54,249 nucleotides of DNA, taken from NCBI RefSeq assembly GCF_011046895.1, contig NZ_CP049247.1, positions 1 to 54,249 of the forward strand, given 5' to 3'. Origin of the DNA: Rhizobium rhizoryzae. Its GTDB lineage: Bacteria > Pseudomonadota > Alphaproteobacteria > Rhizobiales > Rhizobiaceae. Made by a program: the position numbers and the translations under genes. Shown piece by piece: positions 47,822-54,249 of the stretch. Under the pieces are notes generated by a model. That model was not told the origin of the DNA, ran no database searches, and was given only the letters and a program-made list of their open reading frames with translations. How positions within the stretch are numbered: position 1 is the stretch's first letter; every line of letters starts with the position of its first letter.

Positions 47822-48520
47822 ATGTTACGCACTATGAGCAACATGTTGATAAATCGCCTTAATTCCCTCATGTCACAGCGAGGCATTAGCGCAAACCGCC
47901 TTTCGCTTGAGGCGACAGGTGCGCGCGATACTGTGCGAAAAATTCTCGATGGCACGACAAAAAATCCACGTATCGACACTCTCTTAAAGTTAGCCGCGGT
48001 GCTTGACACAACCCCGCAATATCTGATGGGAGAAGAAGAAGCTTCGAATGGGCAAGGGGAGCAGCGCTCTACGTTGCGCGAAGCGCCTCCGCTCCCTACC
48101 CGCGCAGCAATGCCGCTTGACGTACCAGTCATGGGGACGGCTGCAGGCTCTCACACAAGGGGAGCCTTCCAGTTCGAAGGAGGGGTTGTTGATTACGTAC
48201 GGAGGCCGCCCGCGTTGACAGGGGCTCGCGATATATATGCGCTATTCGTTGAAGGCACCTCTATGGAGCCCCAATATCATCCTGGCGATCTTGTTTACAT
48301 AAGCCCACACAAACCGCCGCGTTTAGGCGATACTGTAATTATCGAATGCAAGGATGGAGAAACAAGTCCCCAAGAGGCGACTATTGGCGTTCTCCGCCGA
48401 AGAAGTGAAAAAATCGTTGTGATCGCCAAGCACAACCCGCCTGCGGAAATCGAGATAAATCGTGATTATATCAAGAGCTTACACAAGGTTTTGACCACGA
48501 ACGAGCTGTTCGGAATATAA
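47822..48520 (+). CDS. CI-type repressor with S24 (LexA-like) self-cleavage domain
   Basis: The 232-residue repressor has an XRE helix-turn-helix N-terminus (about 10-65; ISANRLSLEATGARDTVRKILDGTTKNP) and a C-terminal S24 peptidase: probable cleavage site A108-G109 (TAAGS), nucleophile S147 in EGTSMEPQYHPGD, and GDTVIIECKDGE. RecA-stimulated self-cleavage makes induction follow DNA damage. ATG 47822 has GGAG nine bases upstream; ATG 47834 is possible too. Divergent from the cro-like gene over shared operators. Its last 50 bases overlap the convergent SWIM gene. Confidence 0.93.
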   Translation: MLRTMSNMLINRLNSLMSQRGISANRLSLEATGARDTVRKILDGTTKNPRIDTLLKLAAVLDTTPQYLMGEEEASNGQGEQRSTLREAPPLPTRAAMPLDVPVMGTAAGSHTRGAFQFEGGVVDYVRRPPALTGARDIYALFVEGTSMEPQYHPGDLVYISPHKPPRLGDTVIIECKDGETSPQEATIGVLRRRSEKIVVIAKHNPPAEIEINRDYIKSLHKVLTTNELFGI

Positions 48521-49139
48521 GTTCAGGCTCTAGACCAGCCTCAGTTAGGAAGCTGAATGCAGCCCGGCCAAGGCTGGTCCAGCTAATCGAATTCTTACCG
48601 CGCACCAAAAACGGTTTGATGCGCGGTTTGGATCCGACCAGCACCGGCTGGAGGTTCTCATCCCATTCGTAAATAGCCATCATGGCTTCCCACTCAATCG
48701 AAACCACCGGCTTCTTCAGAAATTTCCCGCTCTTGCCTCTGCCATGGCAGTTCAGGCGTGTTGCGGGCCACGGCTCCAATGTTTCCACTAAAGCAACCTG
48801 GAAGCCCGCCTGCTCCAAAAGCGAACCGAAACATGCATAAAGATCTTGAATAGTATCTACGGATTCGACCATCGGCTTGCGATCAGCAATTGGCTTATGA
48901 TCAATGGCGACTTGGAGCAGTGGGCTACCAACTGCACGCGATGCTAGAGCCTCAACGGCATCGTAGGGCTCAATCAAACGCGTCACATCTCCTAAGAGAA
49001 GCGCTTGTCGATGTTTGCAAAACGGAGCGCCCTTCTTGCCAGCTGGGCATGTGCAAAACATTCTTAAATGCTTTCCTTCGCCTTCTGCAGTGATTCGGTA
49101 AGGCTCGCTGGAACTGCCTATGACATGAAACTTCAGCAC
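48471..49139 (-). CDS. SWIM zinc-finger protein (222 aa)
   Basis: The SWIM motif C-x-C-x9-C-x-H is made of C29, C31, C41 and H43 (CTCPAGKKGAPFCKH). SWIM domains bind DNA or proteins. The rest (FLVRGKNSISWTSLGRAAF near the end) has no known family. GTG 49139 has GGAGG five bases upstream; the longer frame to 49151 starts before the ribosome binding site. Convergent with cI, with overlapping 3' ends (48471-48520), so transcriptional interference is possible. Confidence 0.82.
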   Translation of the reverse strand: MLKFHVIGSSSEPYRITAEGEGKHLRMFCTCPAGKKGAPFCKHRQALLLGDVTRLIEPYDAVEALASRAVGSPLLQVAIDHKPIADRKPMVESVDTIQDLYACFGSLLEQAGFQVALVETLEPWPATRLNCHGRGKSGKFLKKPVVSIEWEAMMAIYEWDENLQPVLVGSKPRIKPFLVRGKNSISWTSLGRAAFSFLTEAGLEPELIFRTARSWSKPCVSS

Positions 49140-49382
49140 TACAACCTCCAATTTTCAACTGTGAATACTTAAAATCTAGGCGTTTTCAATCTGGAATAAA
49201 TTCTGCCTGGATGCGTATTTTATTCCACACCCATAGTTGACGCGGATTATTTTACGCATTAGCGTGACTCATCACCGGCTCCTCGTACATGCAGCCGATG
49301 AAACCCGGCATCGTCGTCCGTGAAGAACGCCCTGTATGCGGGCGACGATGCCGCTTGTCCAATTGTCACCAGGAGGCCGATC
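49140..49382. promoter_or_regulatory. Control region upstream of the rep cassette
   Basis: ATGCGTA (49211-49217) and TACGCAT (49254-49260) flank the exact 13-mer TTGACGCGGATTA (49237-49249) seen at 6091-6103. Together with GCGTA-N6-TACGC at the cI operator this suggests that one repressor controls several promoters of the element. The divergent SWIM gene begins at 49139. No small gene of convincing quality is seen besides the one at 49383. Confidence 0.6.
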
Positions 49383-49619
49383 ATGATCTATTTCTCCCAA
49401 GCTCCCACCCCAATCTCCACTCCCGTTCCTGGCGCTTGCCGGATGCAGGCCCTGACAGAGCGGCTGGCGAGCGATATGCGCGAACTGGCCTTTAATGGCC
49501 GGGTGGTCGATGTCGATACGCTTTCCGAATTTGGCTGGACGAAAGACACCATCATGCGCCTTGCGCCGGCTGCCACAAGCATCGCTCGCAGACGCTCTGT
49601 GCGCCAGATCTCACAGTGA
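49383..49619 (+). CDS. Small hypothetical protein (78 aa)
   Basis: ATG 49383 follows AGGAGG. The product (MIYFSQAPTPIST...) has a charged helical core MQALTERLASDMRELAFNGRVVDVDTLSEFGWTKDTIMRLAP and a basic tail. Similar genes precede regulator genes on rhizobial elements, as far as I recall. First gene of the rightward rep cassette. Confidence 0.75.
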   Translation: MIYFSQAPTPISTPVPGACRMQALTERLASDMRELAFNGRVVDVDTLSEFGWTKDTIMRLAPAATSIARRRSVRQISQ

Positions 49620-49711
49620 CGGTCGTTCTGCTTGGCACGGCCGCAGTCGCCAACTGCGGCCTCACAAACAGATCGGCAGGTTTAGGCCAGCCATATTCCG
49701 AGGAGCCCTTG

Positions 49712-50191
49712 ATGCCTACTTCCAATTCCAAGAAACCAGACCCGATCGATATCCATGTCGGCTCCCGCATCCGGCTTGCTCGTCAGGCGCTCCATATGAG
49801 CCAGGAGAAGCTTGGCGAAGCTTTGGGGATTACCTTCCAGCAGGTCCAGAAATACGAGAAAGGCGCGAACCGTGTAGGGTCGAGCCGTCTGATGAATATC
49901 AGCGCTGCGCTTACTCGGCCGGTTGAGTACTTCTTTGAAGGGCTTAATGCAGATGGCAGTCCGCAGCCAGTCGATGATCTAACGTCTTTCCTGCACTCGA
50001 AGGAAGGCATTCGCCTAGCGCGAGCCTTTGCCCGGGTCAAAGATCGTGAAGCCCGATTAGGTATGCTGAGGGCCTTTGAAGTGGCAGCAGGCTATGCGAG
50101 CGGAATAATCGATGAAAACCAGCTTACTCATGAACTAGCGCCATCAACGCTTCAGCCGGAGAATATGCCTGTTCTTGGCGCTACACACTGA
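49712..50191 (+). CDS. XRE-family regulator upstream of rep (159 aa)
   Basis: HTH_3 domain at about 16-72 (GSRIRLARQALHMSQEKLGEALGITFQQVQKYEKGANRVGSSRL). ATG 49712 follows GAGGAG; the longer frame begins before the signal. It probably regulates the rep gene or partition module. Its stop is followed by the structured leader of the rep gene. Confidence 0.9.
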   Translation: MPTSNSKKPDPIDIHVGSRIRLARQALHMSQEKLGEALGITFQQVQKYEKGANRVGSSRLMNISAALTRPVEYFFEGLNADGSPQPVDDLTSFLHSKEGIRLARAFARVKDREARLGMLRAFEVAAGYASGIIDENQLTHELAPSTLQPENMPVLGATH

Positions 50192-50220
50192 GGATTGTCA
50201 GCACACGTCAAGTTAGAGAA

Positions 50221-50327
50221 GGCATAACCGGGAATCATGCTATTCAAAGCGATCCTGACTAGGACTGAGAGACCAAATCAGGATACAAAGGGGATTGGCG
50301 CGAACTTCGTGCGGCTCCGGTTATGCC
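50221..50327 (+). ncRNA. Predicted structured RNA upstream of rep (multi-branch fold)
   Basis: A perfect 11-bp closing stem (GGCATAACCGG 50221-50231 / CCGGTTATGCC 50317-50327) encloses GAAT-6-ATTC (about 50232-50245), an extended arm ATCCTGA / TCAGGAT (50252-50258 / 50278-50284) with inner GG-CU/AG-CC pairing, and GCGCGAA-C-TTCGTGC (50298-50312). A terminator follows at 50364-50395. It could be an RNA on either strand; role in rep control (antisense, attenuator) is inferred. Not recognised as a known RNA family. Confidence 0.6.
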
Positions 50328-50363
50328 AAGAGGACGATCAATTGTAGACATAAGGGCATAAAG

Positions 50364-50395
50364 AAAAACCCCGCCTTTGGCGAGGCAGGGTTTTT
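50364..50395. terminator. Bidirectional terminator before rep
   Basis: An ACCCCGCCT / AGGCAGGGT stem with one mismatch is flanked by A5 and T5, so it works in both directions. It separates the XRE gene and the structured RNA from the rep promoter region. Confidence 0.9.
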
Positions 50396-50405
50396 GGATC
50401 AACAA

Positions 50406-50439
50406 ACTATGTTGAGGCAACTTGTAATCTCAACATAGT
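50406..50439. promoter_or_regulatory. Perfect inverted repeat overlapping a possible rep promoter
   Basis: ACTATGTTGAG / CTCAACATAGT, 11-bp arms with a 12-base spacer. Within it lies a promoter-like TTGAGG-N17-ATAGTC. It is thus a good operator candidate for a dimeric regulator (XRE or Rep) or a leader hairpin. The remaining bases to the rep start contain no further repeats. Confidence 0.65.
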
Positions 50440-50526
50440 CCAGTCTTATCGAACCTGCAAGATGGTCTTTTGCGGGAACGTGAAGCTTTTTGTCGATCCA
50501 TGCCCTCGACAAACGAGGTTTGGACC

Positions 50527-51228
50527 ATGTTTGAAAGATTAAGTGCGGCGCGTGCCAACGGGCGCGGCCATCGCACGAGCGCACCTTTGCGCAGAAATTC
50601 CGGCCTGAAAGGCAATTGCGAAGCAGGCTTCTGGAAAGCGACAAAGCGACTGGATGCAAAGCGGATCTTGCTGGCAGCAAAACGCTATGAGGTCGCGAAT
50701 AAAGAACCAGGTAAGCGCACTGGCCCGCTCGGCGCGGTCGCTATCGAGGTTCTGGAACTTTTGGTCAATCTGGTTGACTTCAAGAGCGGCCGTCTGGAAC
50801 CTTCCATTTCCACTATGATGAATAAGTTGCGCCGGTCGCGTGATGCGATTGTGCGAGCCCTGAATGCGCTGCGCTCGCACGGCTTTGTTGACTGGCTACG
50901 TCGATATGTCCCGACAAACAATGACGGCGCAGGCCCACAGGTGCAGCAGACAAGCAACGCATATCGCCTAAACATGCCAAAGCGAGCGGAAGAGGCTTTA
51001 GGGAAGTATGGCAAGCCCTCACCCGTTCCAGAGGACCGCGCGCAAGCGGATCTTGAACGCCTTCAGGCCGAAGCACGCCACGCACTTGAGACCCATTCGC
51101 TTGAAGGACTGAGAGCACTTGCCGAGCTTCAAACCTTTGCAGGGCGGCAAGCCGAGATGTTTCTTTCTTTGTTAAATGAGCGTGAGTCCGCCAAACAGAC
51201 AGAACCCGAATCTAGATATCTCTTATAA
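50527..51228 (+). CDS. Winged-helix replication-initiator-like protein (RepA-type of rhizobial elements)
   Basis: The 233-residue protein has a basic N-terminus (about 1-60), a helix-rich core with winged helix (about 65-135; GPLGAVAIEVLELLVNLVDFKSGRLEPSISTMMNKLRRSRDAIVRALNALRSHGFVDW) and a helical, acidic C-terminus. Proteins with this shape are annotated as replication protein A or helix-turn-helix proteins on alphaproteobacterial plasmids and phages. ATG 50527 follows GAGG; longer starts lack signals. It may drive plasmid-state replication; function inferred. Confidence 0.65.
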   Translation: MFERLSAARANGRGHRTSAPLRRNSGLKGNCEAGFWKATKRLDAKRILLAAKRYEVANKEPGKRTGPLGAVAIEVLELLVNLVDFKSGRLEPSISTMMNKLRRSRDAIVRALNALRSHGFVDWLRRYVPTNNDGAGPQVQQTSNAYRLNMPKRAEEALGKYGKPSPVPEDRAQADLERLQAEARHALETHSLEGLRALAELQTFAGRQAEMFLSLLNERESAKQTEPESRYLL

Positions 51229-51596
51229 TAAGCGGAGGCCGCTGGTTCGGACCGCTAACGCGCTCCTGCGGCCATTCCGAACCGCGTTATATGCGGTTCG
51301 GCGGCACCAACCGAGAACTACAGCTACAAGACCACCTGTGGCCGACGAAACTATGGGCTTATGAAGATTTCAGACGATCGCTGAGAGAATTTCATTCCAC
51401 CAGTATCAACGGAATTGATGGGTTTAGCTGAGAATACATTGAAGCTATAGCAGTGTCGGTGCGCTTAAAATTGGAACACTAGTAAGATCGGGCTACCGCT
51501 ATCGGCGCGTGCTTCTCGCGTTGCCAACATCGCGCGACGCTTCACTAGGCCGCGCTGACAATACTCAAAATAATGACATTCGGGGCCGGATGAGGG
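51229..51596. other. Region downstream of rep without genes
   Basis: A perfect inverted repeat CCGAACCGC / GCGGTTCGG (51277-51285 / 51293-51301, 7-base loop) contains CGGTTC, the core of the parA repeats. GGTTCGGACC at 51244 is a near-palindrome with the same core. The rest has no gene that I can support. Confidence 0.45.
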
Positions 51597-51980
51597 CTAT
51601 TCCGTTTTGTCGGACGAATCCTTAAACCCACCAATACGCTTTTTATTGGGGTGTCGACGTTTGAGATAAACGCCTGTGCGGTCTTCAGCGCTCAGGACGG
51701 CTGCGAGCGTAACACCGAGCGACCAGGCCAGCGCTGTCGTACTCATTCCAGAGGCTTTGGCTTCCTGGAGCACTTTTGGCCAATCTATCCCGGAGGCGTT
51801 GCCTTTATGCGGCACTGCTTTACGGATCCGCTTGAGGCGGATCCCGGTCCTATGTTCATGCTTGTAGACAGCAGAGGTCTGAACGCCAAGCTTTTTGCTC
51901 AGCTCGCCTACGCTAAGGCCGTTTTTGACAGCCTCAGTTAGCTCCGACATCCAATCAATGGATGGAGGGGCCTTGCCCAA
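51597..51980 (-). CDS. Tandem helix-turn-helix regulator (127 aa)
   Basis: Two HTH-type repeats of 44 residues without gaps: residues 8-51 (IDWMSELTEAVKNGLS...) and 65-108 (IDWPKVLQEAKASGMS...), each ending RTGxxLKR. The start is TTG 51980 one base after the upstream stop. A protein that can bind two DNA half-sites from one chain. Probably regulates in concert with the XRE gene next to it. Confidence 0.75.
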   Translation of the reverse strand: MGKAPPSIDWMSELTEAVKNGLSVGELSKKLGVQTSAVYKHEHRTGIRLKRIRKAVPHKGNASGIDWPKVLQEAKASGMSTTALAWSLGVTLAAVLSAEDRTGVYLKRRHPNKKRIGGFKDSSDKTE

Positions 51981-51981
51981 C

Positions 51982-52374
51982 TTAGTCCTGCATCAAGCGA
52001 GATTCGAGAAGTGCCAAGCGCTTCTCAAGCTCGGAGATCGAGCTCTCCTTTGTGACTGGCTGGACTGGCGCAGGTTCACCTTTGAAAAGCAATTCAAACA
52101 CGATCGGCTCATTATAGCGCAGCATCGTTTTTGTGAATTCACGCGGATCAACGCCCAGGCCCACTGCATAAGCCTCATACCGCTCTGGCGGAACGCGACC
52201 GCGTCCAGCTTCGATCTGCGAAATAAAGGTGTAATATTCGATCCCTACTTTGGCCGCAATCTCGCGCTGAGAAAGGCCTGCGGCTTCGCGCTTGTCTTTA
52301 AGCCACTGACCGCACTCACGACGGAGAGCGCCGAGGTCATCACGGCTCTTCGGTGATATGCTGAGCGAGGTCAT
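51982..52374 (-). CDS. XRE-family regulator (130 aa)
   Basis: HTH at about 18-80 (GQWLKDKREAAGLSQREIAAKVGIEYYTFISQIEAGRGRVPPERYEAYAVGLG). ATG 52374 follows AGGAG. A C-terminal heptad-like helix (ISELEKRLALLESRL) could dimerise. Divergent from the S-layer-like gene; GTTACGCACT upstream (52387-52396) repeats the cI-region sequence. Confidence 0.88.
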   Translation of the reverse strand: MTSLSISPKSRDDLGALRRECGQWLKDKREAAGLSQREIAAKVGIEYYTFISQIEAGRGRVPPERYEAYAVGLGVDPREFTKTMLRYNEPIVFELLFKGEPAPVQPVTKESSISELEKRLALLESRLMQD

Positions 52375-52703
52375 TGTGTGGCTCCTGTTACGCACTTGCG
52401 CGATTCGCTATTCATTGGGCCTTCAGGCTGGACCAACTCTATAAAGCGATTAGTGTACTGATGTAAAGCGCTATATGTTCCGTTCGCTTGGAACTTTTGC
52501 GTTATCTTTAGGTTCTGTACCCCTGTTTGGTCGAAAACGGCGAAATTATTGTCTTTAAAGTTGCGCCTACCCCCTCTTCATCGCGCCATATTTGAAAATC
52601 ATTCAATTTCTATACAGCACCCGCTTGACCTAAAGCGAAACACTGTATAGCTATCGTCACCGACCACAAAATCGGTCGTTCCAATCTCGAGAGGAATTCT
52701 ACA
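52375..52703 (+). promoter_or_regulatory. Divergent control region and promoter of the S-layer-like gene
   Basis: AT-rich leader of about 330 bases. TTGACC (52625-52630) and TAGCTA (52648-52653), 17 bases apart, form a promoter candidate; GAGAGGAATT is the ribosome binding site before ATG 52704. No gene. Confidence 0.55.
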
Positions 52704-54249
52704 ATGGCTACCATCCAGGGCGTATATGTCGCGCTGTTCGGCCGTCCGGCTGACCCGACAGGCCTCGCTTACTTCAATTCTGTCACCAACAATGGCGCTA
52801 ACCTCAGCGCAATTGGCAACTTGGCTGGTCAGGTTGAGTACACCGCGCGTTTCGCAGGCCTGAACAACCTGCAGATCATCAACTCGATCTACCAGTCCCT
52901 GTTCGGTCGCGATGCTGATGCAACGGGTCTGAACTTCTTTGCAAATCAGCTCTCGTCTGGTCGCCAGACGATCAACACGATCGCCATCAACATCCTTGAC
53001 GGTGCAACGGGTTCTGACAAGACGATCGTTGACAACAAGATTGCTGCTGCGAACCTCTATACGGCTGCTCTCGATACTGGCACGGAAATCGTTGCTTACT
53101 CTGGTACGACTGCTGGTGACGCTGGTCGTGCGTTCCTTCAGGGCGTTACAACTGCTGTTCCTGCTCAGACAGCTGTTGATGCTGCTGTTGCCTCGATGGT
53201 AGCGACTGCAGGCACGAACCCGGGCTCAACGCAGACGCTTACAACTGGTATCGACAATCTTACAGGTACGGCTAATGCCGATACGTTCGTAGGTGATAAC
53301 GCGACTGCGTCGGCAGGCGACCAGATCAATGGTGGCGCTGGCAACGATACTGTTAAGCTGTACAACACGACCGCTAATCCGGCTATTCCAACATTGGTTA
53401 GCATCGAGAACGTTTACATCAAGGGCTCAACAGCCGACTACGATGTCTCCGCTATCTCGGGAGTAACTAACCTTGAGATTGATACGGTCAATGTCAACGG
53501 CGGTGCTCGTGCTTATACTGTAGCTGCAGGCCAGGCACTTACCCTGTCTAACATCACCGACTCTGCCAACAGCAACAACGACGTTGATGTCAACGCCGCC
53601 GCTTCCGTTACCGAGCAGACCATTAAGTTGAATAGCGTTGGTGACGTAGCGACTGGTGGCAACGACGTTGAGGTCGACATCAATGGTACTGGTGTAGCAA
53701 CCCTCAACTTGCAGGTCACGGGAGCTTCCAAGGCAACACTTATTAACACAGGTGCTGCTCTCAAGACGCTTAACGTGTCCGGCGACAAGGCAGTTGAACT
53801 CGGTGTTGTCCCAGGCGCGACTACTATCAATGTGACGAACACTGCTGGTGCGACACTGTCTTCCGGCGTTGCTACGACCAACGGTTTGAAAATCACTGCT
53901 GTTGGTGGCAAAGATGTTGTTTCGTTGACACAGGCTGCCGGTGCTAATGCACTCACCAACAAGGTTGCCGTTGATCTGGGCGCTGGCGACGACACTCTTG
54001 CGATTACGGCACTTACTGCAGCTAACAACATTCAGGATGGTGCGTCTTTCAAGGGTGGCGAAGGCGTCGATACCCTGAAATTGTTTGATGGCGACGTAAT
54101 CGATGCCACTACGGGCAAGCTTTTCTCCGGTTTCGAAATCGTTGATCTTGGCGGCGCTCAGGCTACGACCAATCTTGATTTGAACCTCCTCGCTGCCAAT
54201 AACACCATCAGCACGCTCAAGTTGAGTGCTGCTAACACTGCTGCAGTTG
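52704..54249 (+). CDS. N-terminal part of an S-layer-like DUF4214/RTX secreted protein
   Basis: 515 full codons run off the right edge (last base begins codon 516). Two DUF4214 repeats lie at residues 1-90 (VYVALFGRPADPTGLAYF; IYQSLFGRDADATGLNFF), then RTX motifs (GGAGNDTVKL near 212, GAGDDTLAI, GGEGVDTLKLFDGD) within Thr/Ala/Val-rich beta repeats, as in RsaA-type S-layer proteins. No cysteine. Likely secreted by a type I system not encoded here and bound to the outer surface. Frame and composition continue exactly into 1-938 if the molecule is circular. Confidence 0.9.
   Translation, partial: MATIQGVYVALFGRPADPTGLAYFNSVTNNGANLSAIGNLAGQVEYTARFAGLNNLQIINSIYQSLFGRDADATGLNFFANQLSSGRQTINTIAINILDGATGSDKTIVDNKIAAANLYTAALDTGTEIVAYSGTTAGDAGRAFLQGVTTAVPAQTAVDAAVASMVATAGTNPGSTQTLTTGIDNLTGTANADTFVGDNATASAGDQINGGAGNDTVKLYNTTANPAIPTLVSIENVYIKGSTADYDVSAISGVTNLEIDTVNVNGGARAYTVAAGQALTLSNITDSANSNNDVDVNAAASVTEQTIKLNSVGDVATGGNDVEVDINGTGVATLNLQVTGASKATLINTGAALKTLNVSGDKAVELGVVPGATTINVTNTAGATLSSGVATTNGLKITAVGGKDVVSLTQAAGANALTNKVAVDLGAGDDTLAITALTAANNIQDGASFKGGEGVDTLKLFDGDVIDATTGKLFSGFEIVDLGGAQATTNLDLNLLAANNTISTLKLSAANTAAV

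Noticed and set aside
50221..50327. tRNA or hammerhead-like RNA
   Set aside because: Arm lengths do not fit a tRNA, and the conserved hammerhead core (CUGANGA with GAAA) is missing.
1..54249. CRISPR array, insertion sequence, rRNA, integrase or att sites
   Set aside because: No regularly spaced repeats of suitable length, no transposase or recombinase motifs, and no direct repeats at element edges were seen.

Overview
The window looks like one complete mobile element rather than a slice of ordinary chromosome: a temperate, contractile-tailed phage of an alphaproteobacterium, most likely a member of the Rhizobiales (Agrobacterium/Rhizobium/Ochrobactrum type). The host guess rests on alphaproteobacterial LexA-type boxes (GTTC/GAAC pairs spaced by 7 bases), a VirC1-like ParA, the rhizobial SRAP gene cassette and type I-secreted S-layer-like proteins. 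No integrase, transposase or recombinase is visible. There is a ParA/ribbon-helix-helix partition pair with an upstream repeat array, and a winged-helix Rep-like gene behind a highly structured leader. The reading frame that runs off the right edge (N-terminus of an S-layer-like DUF4214 protein) joins in frame with the one that enters at the left edge (its C-terminus), predicting one 827-residue protein. I therefore read the sequence as a circular phage-plasmid of about 54.2 kb cut inside that gene. Two separate paralogues flanking a prophage are the main alternative.

Layout. 1-938: C-terminus of the S-layer-like protein. 1007-4165: accessory module with a methyltransferase carrying a regulatory domain and an alpha-oxoamine synthase-like PLP enzyme, of lower GC than the rest. 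4890-6165: partition locus (repeats, parA, small RHH gene, TGACGCG repeat cluster). 6204-7820: rightward SOS-type operon with a LexA box and an SRAP (HMCES/YedK-like) gene. 7906-9583: DNA adenine methylase and a BrnT/BrnA toxin-antitoxin pair. 9627-11442: leftward lysis cassette (two holin candidates, SAR-type endolysin, overlapping spanins). 11545-12492: a second DUF4214/RTX secreted protein on the opposite strand. 12600-27576: P2-like contractile tail and baseplate genes with tail fibres. 27580-36019: lambda-like head and packaging genes. 36241-47747: leftward early region with a GpZ-like protein, a heptamer-repeat replication origin, D5-type helicase, zinc-finger primase, DEDD exonuclease, a second adenine methyltransferase and many small translationally coupled genes. 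47755-48520: immunity region with leaderless cro-like gene and a LexA-like CI. 48471-52374: SWIM protein, a rightward cassette ending in the rep-like gene, and two leftward regulators. 52704-54249: N-terminus of the S-layer-like protein.

How it works together (inference): a CI-type repressor with a self-cleavage domain holds the leftward early promoter shut. Partition and Rep functions keep the circle as a plasmid. DNA damage should release both CI and LexA control. The lytic programme then replicates from the heptamer array with the D5 helicase and primase, builds a lambda-type head on a P2-type tail, and lyses through an SAR endolysin with spanins. The cargo (two secreted DUF4214 proteins, methyltransferase/PLP enzyme, BrnTA, SRAP) probably alters the lysogen's surface and stability.
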